From positions 5,508,501-5,572,500 of the forward strand of contig JAPNXP010000001.1 of assembly GCA_028753945.1 (NCBI GenBank): a stretch of DNA of 64,000 nucleotides. The letters run 5' to 3'. The notes under the pieces are model-generated. The model was not told the DNA's origin and did not search any database. It saw nothing but the letters and a program-made list of their open reading frames with translations. The position numbers and the translations under genes were made by a program. Source of the stretch: Hexactinellida sp. DTS-2022 (lineage: Eukaryota > Porifera > Hexactinellida). Below, piece after piece: positions 11,014 through 24,500 of the stretch (position 1 is the first letter of the stretch; each line of letters starts with the position of its first letter).

Positions 11014-11964
11014 ATGGGAAATAATACTTCAAAGAAATCAAAAAATCTTAGACAAGTTTGCACGACACCTTTCTTTGGGAAGTATGCTTGTATAAACTCG
11101 GTGTTTTCACTCTCAGTTGATCATATCACAGGAAAAATATACGTTTTGAGAATAATAAGCACTGGCTGTATTATAACAGAATGGGGATACGACAGATTGC
11201 TGGTGTTCTCTGCTGATGGAAAAATCACCTACAGCCAGAAAATAAATCACAATTTTACAAATAAAATACGATATAATGTCGGATCAATGAGAGATGGTTG
11301 TCAATTCGATCACCATGGAATAGCATTTCATAACAACTTCATCTACATCACAAACAGAACTTTAAAGCTCATCTCCGTCATTACAGAATATGCAGAATTA
11401 ATTAGTATAATACAAATGCCTCATAAATCTACTTTCTACACTAGCAAGCATCATTACGCCTGTGGGATTGGGCTAGAGAGAGAGAGAAGAGGTTCTACGA
11501 GACTAGACGTTGATAATGATGGCATATTTGTGTGCCATTACAACTCAGTGCTGTCCATAATGCATGGAATGAAACCAGTGTATTATGAAATTGTTAAAGA
11601 GCCCGAGGGTCAAACATTGGACATCAATATACATATGGACAAGTTACATGTATTATCAAGAGATGGGCCCACACATACAATTACTGTAATGACTAAGGAT
11701 GGGATACGCTTGAATCTTTACATAGAAAAGGAGACAATACTAGTTTCTCCAACTTTTACAATTGACAAATCAGATCTCTACTACATTAGCGATGGAGTGT
11801 CAGTTAGAAAATGGAACGGTGAATATATAGAAATGATATACACTGATGAGACAAGTAATTGGAATAACGGTATTGAGAGAGGAATAAAGTTTGATTCAAG
11901 AGATCAACTGGTGATTTTTCAAAATTCTTTTGGAAGTGATTTCAAGCTTGAATTCTGTACATAA
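11014..11964 (+). CDS. Single-exon beta-propeller-like protein with N-myristoylation signal
   Basis: 316 residues from an ATG at 11014 in a clean, uninterrupted frame. I do not recognise the family. The N-terminus MGNNTSKKSK fits the N-myristoylation pattern (Gly2, Ser6, Lys7). The rest is a series of beta-rich segments of about 40-50 residues that pair a hydrophobic strand with an Asp-Gly turn: DHITGKIYVLR, YDRLLVFSADGKI, HHGIAFHNNFIYI, RLDVDNDGIFVCHY, DKLHVLSRDG, TIDKSDLYYISDG, KFDSRDQLVIF. This spacing resembles NHL or six-bladed propellers. No signal peptide, membrane helix, RING or B-box is present. Codon use is AT-rich like the surrounding DNA. The gene runs opposite to DET1, whose 3' end lies about 1.45 kb downstream with a hAT-like element between them. 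Inference: a membrane-anchored propeller binding protein, or a retained copy of a gene family. The fold is inferred from pattern only. Confidence 0.6.
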   Translation: MGNNTSKKSKNLRQVCTTPFFGKYACINSVFSLSVDHITGKIYVLRIISTGCIITEWGYDRLLVFSADGKITYSQKINHNFTNKIRYNVGSMRDGCQFDHHGIAFHNNFIYITNRTLKLISVITEYAELISIIQMPHKSTFYTSKHHYACGIGLERERRGSTRLDVDNDGIFVCHYNSVLSIMHGMKPVYYEIVKEPEGQTLDINIHMDKLHVLSRDGPTHTITVMTKDGIRLNLYIEKETILVSPTFTIDKSDLYYISDGVSVRKWNGEYIEMIYTDETSNWNNGIERGIKFDSRDQLVIFQNSFGSDFKLEFCT

Positions 11965-12025
11965 TTAATGGTCTTAAATTGCATTTACGCATTAACAAAA
12001 TTTCTGGATAATTTACTGGGTAAAA

Positions 12026-12670
12026 CAGTGTTCCGCAACTCCTCATTTGCCGGCCGCATGCGGCCGGCAGAATTTCAGACAATAATTGTTCTATAGAATC
12101 TCTTATGGATTTGAAGTTCCATGCAATATTGCATTTTAAAATGTACCTAGGACAATTTTTTCACCGTAAACTTTGGTCCATCGGACCAATTTTAGGGGGA
12201 TCAATTTTCCAGTGACACACATTTTTAAGTATGTACTGGTACACGTCTTGTATCAGATCTTGAGTCTCCCAAATCCTATGTTCCATCAAGTTGATTCTGC
12301 ATAATTAATTATTGAGTATAACTAACTAAACATATAACTCAGAGGGGCCAATTTTCCAAGGGGACCAAAATTTCCGTGACAGGCCTTTGAATTTTTATGA
12401 AATATTTCGTCACTATTCACTGTATTCAGAGCCTAGTCTACTAATTTCGGCGTTGACATTTAAATTAAAAAACTATAATTATATTATACGTCATTTGTTA
12501 ATTAGGGTTATCCACCATTTTGAACAATAAAAGATTTAGTATACTATATATACTACATTAACCACCAAATTAAGTGATACACTAGGGAATCTTTGCGAAT
12601 TTTTTTGTGGCCGGCACAGCTGTGGGCTATAGAAATAGGCTTCGAAATTCAAAAAGGTTGCGGAACACTG
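12026..12670. mobile_element. hAT-like non-autonomous element
   Basis: The termini CAGTGTTCCGCAAC and GTTGCGGAACACTG are perfect inverted repeats. The flanks are GGGTAAAA on the left (12018-12025) and GGTAAAAT on the right (12671 on). They share GGTAAAA, so an 8-bp duplication with one G lost is likely. Subterminal GC-rich palindromes (GCCGGCCGCATGCGGCCGGC near 12048, GGCCGGCACAGCTGTGGGC near 12611) are present. No transposase is encoded. Confidence 0.85.
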
Positions 12671-12714
12671 GGTAAAATATTTTATGAAGATTTTTTATGA
12701 GTTTATATTTAATA

Positions 12715-12897
12715 CAGTCGACTCCGCTTAATAGAGCCACCTCGGGACCAGGTTGTTTTGATCCGATTAAGCGGAGAAACCGATTAACCGAAAATATTGT
12801 AAGCCAAACTGTAATTCTGTACAATAAATCCTGTGAATTTTGACCCGATTAAGCGGAGAAACCGATTAACCGGTGCTCTATTAAGCGGAGTTGATTG
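12715..12897. mobile_element. pogo-like MITE with TA duplication
   Basis: The ends CAGTCGACTCCGCTTAATAG and CTATTAAGCGGAGTTGATTG are inverted repeats with two mismatches in 20 bases. TA flanks both sides (12713-12714 and 12898-12899). An internal repeat, CCGATTAAGCGGAGAAACCG, occurs twice (about 12762 and 12844). Size and TA target are typical of pogo/Tigger-derived miniature elements. Confidence 0.85.
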
Positions 12898-12899
12898 TA

Positions 12900-13418
12900 A
12901 CTTGAATGCTTTTGATGTTTTTTAATGGTAAATCGTTTTAATTATTTTTTTACTACTGCGCGCCGCGTAATCTTGTTTCTGCTTCACACGAAGTCTATCA
13001 GGATATGTCGGGCGACATCTCATTAACATTTCCTCATTAATTGGTTACGTTTAAAATTTTTGTGTAAAATTCGCTTAAAAAATGTTGGGTTATGATAAAA
13101 TATGCAATTGTTAGTCAATATTGCTTTTTCAAAATTTCTGCTTGTTACTAGCTAATTATGGCAATTTTAGAGTGTTCATAGTTTGTGCTACTATCGAATT
13201 TACGATAATGACAATAGTGACCAAAGGGCGATAGGGAAATATGAGCGGGTATTGGGGCGGCCACTACTCAGACACAGTGATAATTTTATATTTTTTAATT
13301 CTGACTTAGTAATTATATTTACCATTCCAATGAATATACATACATATAGAGAGTTTTGTACCTTGTAACAATATTTAATAAAAACTTTACAAATATACAG
13401 ATTCCGCAAGCAGATAGA
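12900..13418. other. Spacer downstream of DET1
   Basis: AT-rich, with no gene. On the minus strand ATTAAA (plus-strand TTTAAT at 13374-13379), about 40 bases after the DET1 stop, is a possible polyadenylation signal. Confidence 0.4.
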
Positions 13419-14963
13419 CTATATGATCATGTGGAAGTTAATATAAAAGTTGACATCTCCTCTCTGAACAGATATAATGAATGGGTCTATGGGATGGTAG
13501 GTGAAGGCTACCATCTCTCTAGACGGGTTGTCGTGCGGTCTCAGTTTCGGCTGGAAAGCCAGTGCGTGTTGGTGCTGGTGGAAGAACCCAATCGGATGCT
13601 CGAATACCTCACTCCAGGGCCTGTCTATTACCGGAACAAACTTGTCGTTGTAGCGGAATATCATCCTGTTGAGGAAGGGGGACTCGTGTACCGCCTGACA
13701 GGAGAAAGGGAGCTGGCTGAGGGTCCTCACAATCGCCTCTTTTGGGCCCCCATTCCTCGCGGTTATTAGGCTCTGCTTATACTGTCTATGTATCTCCATA
13801 GCATATATATTGTCCCGCATGGGAGACCCCTCCAGCAGCGCTCTGTTCTCCTCGTAGTACACCATCAGCTCCTGAAGGTTGTCCAGCATGTCGGCATACA
13901 CTCGGTACACGGAGTTGGTGCGCAGGTCATAGAACACCCACATGTTGTACTTGGGTCCCTGGTCCTGCTTCTTGAATATGACTTTCTCGTGGCTGTAGCG
14001 GATGAAGAGGCGGTGTGGGTCTAGCAGCTGGATCTTCCAGATCTTAAACTTACGCACCGTGTCGAAGTAGTAGTAGAACCTCAAGAGCTTGTCAATGCGC
14101 TTAAGTGGATCTGTCTCCTGCATAGACTTCATGAATAGGAACCGCATTATCTTCTGTTTCATCTGTATGAGAAGGTTCGGGTAGTTCTTGCTGAGCAGCG
14201 GCCGCGTAGCGATGTCCGGGTGAGTGAAGAATAGCTTGTACTCCGCCTGAGTCAGGAACTGTCCCAGGATGTCTGAGGCCAGCAGTCGCCCCCCATCCTG
14301 CTCGCTGATGTCGAACAGGTGGATATTCTGCTTAGCCAGGGAGAGAATGGCAACTTTGTAGCCGCTAACGGACACGCTCAGTCCGTGTATTGTCGACAGC
14401 AGCAGCATGTCTCTGGGGAAGTCTACCTGGTCGGATTTAACTCCCGTAGAGAGGTTGATAAGCATGATGCGGTAGGTCTCGTTAAGATGGAGAGTGCCGA
14501 ACAGAATTAGATAGTCGTTGTGGTCGAGCCTGGGGTCCGGGGGGTAGTGCTTGAGGGCCTCCTTCTTGAAGCCCCCGGCTATGAGGAACTTAGAGTTCTT
14601 AGTGAAGAGACAGCACTGGGGTACGAACGAGAAGTCCCGTCCTATCTGCACACTAAATATCTTACGGAACAGTTCTTTGAATATTTTATCTGCAGTGGCT
14701 CTCTCGCTCTTGCCCCTGCCCACACCCAAGTACTCGTATACCACAATCTCAGACTGGTTTCTGCTGAATGTTATTAGGAGCTTTCCGTCTGGTGTGAATT
14801 TCCGCAAATGTCCTGCGTCCATACTTACATTGTTTACAGTTTTCTTTGGCAGAATGTTCTGGTACATGTAGTAGATAGTGTTCGGAGAGGGCGCAAGGAA
14901 TGTGCGTAGCATTAACTTGTTGAATAAGTTGAAGTGCTTCTTCCTCTGCCAATTGATAGACAT
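13419..14963 (-). CDS. DET1: DET1 homologue (CRL4 ubiquitin ligase regulator)
   Basis: 514 residues in one exon, from an ATG at 14963 to a TAG at 13419-13421. Known family role: DET1 pairs with DDB1 and DDA1, and with COP1 in animals, in a nuclear CUL4 ubiquitin-ligase adaptor. The family signature is clear in the C-terminal half: a WKIQLLD...LFIRYS block around residues 290-310, then a GGPKEAIVRTLSQLPFS block, a YNDKFVPVIDRP block, and a C-terminus close to VAFTYHPIDPFIISVQR followed by VNFHM. The N-terminal half has the LRKFTPDGKLLITFS strand of the first propeller blade. The length is slightly below the usual 540-550 residues and the extreme N-terminus is shorter. The coding sequence is markedly GC-rich relative to its flanks. 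It lies 568 bp downstream of PSMC4 on the same strand; no shared regulation is evident. No frameshift or internal stop. Open frames on the opposite strand are shadows. Confidence 0.93.
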   Translation of the reverse strand: MSINWQRKKHFNLFNKLMLRTFLAPSPNTIYYMYQNILPKKTVNNVSMDAGHLRKFTPDGKLLITFSRNQSEIVVYEYLGVGRGKSERATADKIFKELFRKIFSVQIGRDFSFVPQCCLFTKNSKFLIAGGFKKEALKHYPPDPRLDHNDYLILFGTLHLNETYRIMLINLSTGVKSDQVDFPRDMLLLSTIHGLSVSVSGYKVAILSLAKQNIHLFDISEQDGGRLLASDILGQFLTQAEYKLFFTHPDIATRPLLSKNYPNLLIQMKQKIMRFLFMKSMQETDPLKRIDKLLRFYYYFDTVRKFKIWKIQLLDPHRLFIRYSHEKVIFKKQDQGPKYNMWVFYDLRTNSVYRVYADMLDNLQELMVYYEENRALLEGSPMRDNIYAMEIHRQYKQSLITARNGGPKEAIVRTLSQLPFSCQAVHESPFLNRMIFRYNDKFVPVIDRPWSEVFEHPIGFFHQHQHALAFQPKLRPHDNPSREMVAFTYHPIDPFIISVQRGDVNFYINFHMII

Positions 14964-15531
14964 AACTAATCTTAATTAATATATTATGAAAGGAAATGTG
15001 TACTGACTCCTGAGTCTATTGAAGAAGTTAAAAACATCGGAATCTTCTCATTTTATAATGCCCATACATATAGAGAATCACTGTGTTCTTGCGATTTTTT
15101 TTCTCAATTAACTATGATCCGCTGGGATTTCACAAAATTTTCATAAATGCGATTCTATCTTAACTGAATTCGTGCAAAATGTGTTCGGAATATCACGTAA
15201 AGGGATATAACTAGACGAAAAACCAAACTTAATCTCAATCGTTGGAAAAACTTTATCTACCGTTACTGTAATGTTACTTAGAGTTAAGTACTGTCAACTT
15301 GCAAATAATATTACAATTCGTTGTTCAAGTAAGTTAATTAATTAATTAAGAGTAGGAGATAAGTAAATGGCTAAAACGATTTGCGCAGTGTTTAAGTCTT
15401 TCGCCTCGAAGCGACCGATACCGAAGGCATTTATTTAAATCAACAGAGCAGAGCTCACGAACAAGTAGAGTATATTAATAATACTATTACCATCCATTTC
15501 TCATATCTAACTACTGTCCTATCAAGTTAGT
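14964..15531. other. Spacer between PSMC4 and DET1
   Basis: AT-rich, with no gene. It must hold the PSMC4 3' UTR and the DET1 promoter. An AATAAA on the minus strand (plus-strand 15430-15435) lies about 97 bases after the PSMC4 stop and is the best polyadenylation signal. No TATA box can be assigned with confidence. Confidence 0.5.
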
Positions 15532-19625
<4,094 letters not shown>

Positions 19626-21042
19626 GCCTCTGCAGCTAGTGCTATGCTTAGGTAAATAAAGGTAAATAGTATAGTTCTAAGAACTTCGGGTTACTGTGAC
19701 CTGCAAAAATCTCATTACAACAAAGAAAATTCTGTAATCTTCATATGGATATTATAATTAAAATAATAATATGATAGCTCGTGAGTCGTGACCTTCGATA
19801 TAAAAGGCCTGAGTGCTGGTTTGAACCATGGATCACTTAAAGTGTATTGAAAAATGGAGAATTGATCTTTATTCCAATAATTAGCAATGATAGAGCTGAA
19901 AAGTGTATTATAACCATAGGCGCCGAAAATGGGGGGGTCAGGGAGGGTATACCCCTCATGGTCAGGGGGAGGGGGGTATATTAGACATATTCTTTAATGG
20001 GCCCCAGTAAAATTGAAGGAGGACAACATTATTGGTGCAGGTGTTACCGTGCCCTCTGGATAAAAAATCCAATGTTCAATCATAGCATTCTATACATAAG
20101 GAAATGGTGCCGATTGATGGACTTGGACCAGGGATTGGTTAGGTCAGTTACTTTGGTTTTAGATCTAAATCACAATAAAGCTCTAAATTAATGTAGACTA
20201 TCATTGTGAAGGGAAATAATTGATAATCCACCACCCTTATAAGAAAATTACGAATTGTAAGGATATATTTTTTATTTAATGTATTTTATATATATAATAC
20301 GAATCATAACATTAAATAAGTATAAAAGCAACACTAAAAGATAATACGTACTACGTAGTATGAAGGTAAATTAATAGAATAGTGATCTGAGTTCTATAGG
20401 AAGAGCAGTTAGGCAGTAGTACATCTATGACGACAGGGGGAGAGAATGTGGTTGCGATGTGTCCTGAATGAGCGGCTTGAGTGTAGGTGTTAGTGGAGCT
20501 CCTCGTGAATTCGTCTAAATGATAGTAATGTAGAGAATACAGTCAATCCGCACTGGTATATCGGCATGTCAGGAAGCTATCTATAAGAATAGAAGAATTA
20601 TGTACTGAATTTTTTAAGTTTGCTATTATCTCGACGAACAACTATTGAATTAAAGTTTCTAACCTTCTTCGATAAAATACAATTAGCTACAGTAGTATAA
20701 AAATTTGTAGAATTTCCCATTTTGGAATCATACAAACAAACCATTGCCTCCATATTTCACTATACTTTTCTTCTACAAAAATAAGTGACAACTGAACCAA
20801 ATTTCGACGGCAGGATCCCTCGTAAAATAGTTTACTTAAATGTGAATGGTTATCGATTTTCAAAAATATTTCATACATTTATATGATGAGAGATTGGTAG
20901 ATAATTTCAGATGGATACTTAAGTGAGCCTCTATCAAGGAATTCAATCATTGAAAATCCGGTGTCGTTAAAAACTTGAATATCTTTGGGAGATGTTTAGA
21001 AATCTTTGCAGTCTCGACATTCTTTAGAATTTTTAAGATACG
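19626..21042. other. Region upstream of PSMC4, no gene seen
   Basis: AT-rich spacer. A GC-rich fragment at about 19920-19990 (ATAGGCGCCGAAAATGGGGG) looks like one end of a decayed hAT-like element. Short open frames here (19997-20191, 20687-20878) match nothing I know. The PSMC4 promoter must lie just left of 19700 but shows no clear motif. Confidence 0.4.
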
Positions 21043-21050
21043 AAAAGATT

Positions 21051-22417
21051 GGACATACCTAATTTCCGGAACGGGACGGTATGGAACGGTACCATTCCGG
21101 AAAATCAAAGTACCTAAATTACGGAACGGTACCATTCCGGGAAATCTAAGTACCTAAATTACGGAACGGGTTAGACCCCCAAGGTATTGGTTATTATAGA
21201 CTTTAACAACATTTGGTCTTGCATTCTGAATACTATTTTATACTAAATGTGCTAGAATTATCAAGATAAACTGAAACAAACCGGTGTAAGGGCGTTTAGG
21301 GACCCAGGGGCCGAAATAGCTAACCTATTGTGTTCTAGGGGTGCCCTAAATCACTAGCGATTTAGGGACCCGCGTTTTGCATAGATTAAGTATATTGTTA
21401 TAGGTATAATCAATCTTTAGTTGATTTATCCCAGCTCAAGTACATAAATTAACAATTTAAATACCGGATCCCTAACTATAAATAAATTACAGGAGTGGTA
21501 TTAGTTGGACTTTCAATTAGGTAGTGAACTCAGATTTCATCAGTATGTAATGCGTACGTGCGTGAGAACATTTGGTAAAGGTGGTAGCTATACCACTTTG
21601 TCTACAGTCTACACGTCCGACACGTGCACTTAGTGTTTAGGGAATTGCATACGTTTTTAATTAATGATAACTCTCGTTGTAAAATGCACATTGTATCACT
21701 GCCCTCCTTCCTGAGTGCGGCACTTAGTTACTATGACTAATAATATTGTAATATTTTAAGCGGTCCTCTGTGCGGGTCGTATGCGGGTGCCGCCCCCGCT
21801 CCGCAAAATATTCAGATCCTTTGTCCCGTATGAACCCGCGGGTTGCGGGTTCCGCGACCCGCAATAATTAATTAATTAATTAATTATTAATAATTATCCC
21901 GCGCAGTGGTCTAGTCCTTATCACTGGACTGATCCCTAGATTTAGCGATTTCGGACTAAGCGGGCCCTAAAACGCTAATGATTTAGGGCCGGGGGTAAAA
22001 GAATAAAAAATAGGAATTTTTAGACTGGAAAGGAAGATTGGAAATTGGAATCACTAATTGGTTTACTCGGAGTCTCGGTAGGGCATCCACGGGGTTGCAC
22101 ATATCTTTCGATCGAGGGTTAAGTGAAAGGAGGTATCTTTGTTCTGGAAATTAGGGATCAAAATTAAAGGAATAGTATATTCCGGAAATTAGGCATTTAA
22201 ATTTCCGGAATAAATTTGTTCCGGAAATTAGTCATTTATAATTTCCGGAATCGAATATTCCGGGAAATAGGCATTTGAATTTCCGGAATACTTTCGTTCC
22301 GGAAATTAGGTATTCATATTTTCCGGAACCGTTCCGCGGAATTCCGTAATTTAGGTACTTTGATTTTCCGGAATGGTACCGTTCCGTACCGTCCCGTTCC
22401 GGAAATTAGGTATGTCC
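21051..22417. mobile_element. 1.37-kb DNA transposon with TTCCGGAA arrays at both ends, 8-bp TSD
   Basis: Terminal inverted repeats of 76 bp at 21051-21126 and 22342-22417 begin GGACATACCTAATTTCCGG. AAAAGATT is duplicated exactly at 21043-21050 and 22418-22425. The right end continues inward (to about 22140) with further copies of the TTTCCGGAA palindrome and AATTAGGCATT spacers, about every 30 bp. The interior holds GC-rich motifs (CTAGCGATTTAGGGACC, GCGGGTTGCGGGTTCCGCG) but no transposase. The GG ends do not match hAT CAG ends. Merlin, Novosib and some Mutator elements also make 8-bp duplications, so the superfamily is open. Confidence 0.88.
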
Positions 22418-22818
22418 AAAAGATTGCATACCCAGCCACGTAATTTAGGCATTCAATTTACGAATTATCAAATAGATGGTTAGGAATGTTAAGTATTTCA
22501 CTTGTAACATACTCAAAATCAAACTCTGGGTGCATTTCTTCATCGTCCTCCTGTGTAAAATTTTTCAAATATTATTTAAGAGATATTTTATCAGACTGTT
22601 GATTTATGTTAAAAAATTTGAGGAGATTAGATAATTGAAGTCGACGTTCACTCTCCAAAATTTGACAGTAAGATATATTATAGTTTGAACCAGACATTTG
22701 ACGATATATCCCGAAATGATGTTCTAATGGGTCATTTTGTATTCGAGACGTCAGCAAATATTCAAAACCGCATTCAAGGGTCAATCTTTGTACTAAGAGA
22801 GGGAGGGCAATACAAGTA

Positions 22819-23078
22819 TCGTATTTCCCCGAATAAGCGCCCCGGCGCTTATTGTTTTCGTGGGCCAAAATTATCGTGAAATATTTGTGAAAAATCCAGA
22901 ATATAATATTTAGGTCGGTTCTAATGGTTTCCACTAACAGTATACCTACCGAAGTTGCCAAAATCAATGGAATTACATTATGGTGATCAACTAATGTGTA
23001 TAAATTTCATTATACCAATGTCATTTTTATTGACCCGGCGCTTATTCAAGCCCCCGGCGCTTATTCGGGGAAATACGG
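22819..23078. mobile_element. TA-flanked MITE inside the P-like transposase relic
   Basis: The ends CGTATTTCCCCGAATAAGCG and its complement are inverted repeats, and the second half repeats GGCGCTTATT on both sides. TA flanks both ends (22817-22818 and 23079-23080). About 260 bp and non-coding; the interior is AT-rich. A pogo/Tc1-type miniature element by target and size. Confidence 0.85.
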
Positions 23079-23412
23079 TATGTCTAAAACTAGTGTTTGT
23101 TTGTGGTGTAAGCTTCCCTCTAGACGTGGGAAGTAATTTCCAACAATCCAGCCATTTAACTACATGGTCCAAAAAGGATAATCTCGGATCGTTCAAGCGA
23201 AGCGGAGCAAAATTTGGATTGTTGAAGCGAATATCTTTTCCGACCCAATTAACATTTAAAATGTTCCAGATTTTATTTATCAAATGTATGAATTTGACGA
23301 TATGGCGATTTTCATTTGTTGTATTTTCATTATAGAAACTAGAGAGCCCGCTTCTGTTGATTCATGAAAGATATTAAGAGCTACATTTTGTCGCTCTAAA
23401 TGAGATGGCCAA

Positions 23413-23848
23413 CAGAGTGGACCATGGGTCAACATTGGTGACCCATGACCCATCTGACCCATCCCATTTCTGACCCATGACCCATTGACCCATGACCCAT
23501 GACCCATTGACCCATGACCCATGACCCATCGAGTGACCCATTGACCCATCACACAATTTTAAATATCTAAATACGATACTGTGACATTAACAGAATAACA
23601 GAATAACAGTATAAATTACCTCAACAAACCTACTTGTTGCAATGTCGAATATGTTTAGTAGTTCAATACACATGAATGTTATAATAATTATGATGATGAT
23701 GAGCGATTCGTATTTTAAATGAAGAATACATTGAAATTGCAAATGGGTCATGGGTCACGGAGCCGTGACCCATGACCCATCTGACCCATCGATTTAGGTG
23801 ACCCATCTGACCCATGACCCATGACCCATCGACCCATGGTCCACTCTG
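23413..23848. mobile_element. hAT-like element filled with TGACCCA repeats, 8-bp TSD
   Basis: The ends are CAGAGTGGACCATGGGTC and its reverse complement (18 bp perfect). ATGGCCAA is duplicated at 23405-23412 and 23849-23856. Both ends are packed with TGACCCATGACCCAT-type tandem repeats (about 23420-23550 and 23745-23840), mostly on the same strand. The middle is ordinary AT-rich sequence. It splits the P-like transposase relic in frame. Confidence 0.93.
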
Positions 23849-24072
23849 ATGGCCAACATGCTTTTGATGTTAGTTTTGGGGCTCTCTTAATTATGGAAAA
23901 TTTGTCAGCTTTAAATAAGGTTCTGAGGTCGTCAAATGCTGCAAAGCATATTGGAGGGTATTTTTACTTAGTCAATACCCTAGGATCCAAAATAATATTA
24001 GCAACAGGTATAGAAACTTTAAGCTGAGTAGATGGGATGATTACTGGTAGTGGAATCAGGGGTTTATCTAGG

Positions 24073-24106
24073 TGCCTGGCCGGCACTTTTAGGTGCCGGC
24101 CAGGCA
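24073..24106. repeat. GC-rich perfect hairpin
   Basis: A 14-bp stem, TGCCTGGCCGGCAC, with a 6-base loop and a perfect complementary arm (24093-24106). It lies directly before the palindromic-module array, at the edge between the transposase relic and the RepA block. Confidence 0.8.
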
Positions 24107-24114
24107 TCAGTTGT

Positions 24115-24500
24115 TATTACTGTGCCGACTATACTTTAGTATAGTGGCCCAGTTCTAATCTTACTGCCTTGGTTAGTTATTATTACTGTGCCGACTATAC
24201 TATAGTATAGTGGCCCAGTTCTAATCTTAGTGCTTTGGTTACCGATTATTATTACTGTGCCGACTATACTATAGTATAGTGGCCCAGTATTAGAATCACT
24301 GCCTTTATTATTACTGTGCCGACTATACTATAGTATAGTGGCCCAGTATTGGAATCACTGCCTTTATTATTTTTACTGTGCCGACTATACTATAGTATAG
24401 TGGCCCAGTTCTAATCTCAGTGCCTTGGTTATTACTGTGCCGACTATACTATAGTATAGTGGCCCAGTTCTAATCTTAGTGCTTTGGTTAGTTATTATTA
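24115..24500 (-). repeat. Array of six palindromic modules
   Basis: Six tandem copies of about 55-65 bp. Each runs ACTGTGCCGAC, the 18-base palindrome, GGCCCAGT, then a spacer ending CTGCCTTTATT or GCTTTGGTTA. The first copy has one change in the palindrome (ACTATACTTTAGTATAGT). Spacers fall into two types that alternate irregularly, so the array has been shuffled and not simply amplified. Longest array in the window. Confidence 0.9.

Larger units (their letters stand above)
22572..24020 (-). pseudogene. P-element/THAP9-like transposase relic, broken by two insertions
   Basis: Read on the minus strand, three blocks belong together. Block 1 (about 24020-23849) has KLTSKACWP. Block 2 (about 23412-23079) has SHLERQNVAL, then WVGKDIRFNNPNFAPL and LSFLDHVVKWLDCW. 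Block 3 (about 22818-22572) has LPLLVQRLTLECGFEYLLTS and NDPLEHHFGIYRQMSG. The last block resembles the C-terminal RNase H-like and LEHFF-type segment of P-element transposases. Blocks 1 and 2 are separated exactly by the hAT-like element at 23413-23848, and blocks 2 and 3 by the MITE at 22819-23078. Block 1 also holds an in-frame stop. The N-terminal THAP and catalytic parts are absent. A dead relic; family call by motif memory. Confidence 0.65.

Noticed and set aside
13356..13769. Open frame on the plus strand opposite the DET1 C-terminus
   Set aside because: Antisense shadow of DET1; no family features.
24115..24500. Regularly spaced palindromes considered as a CRISPR-like array
   Set aside because: Spacers are repeated and not unique, the host is eukaryotic, and no cas genes exist; it is a tandem repeat.
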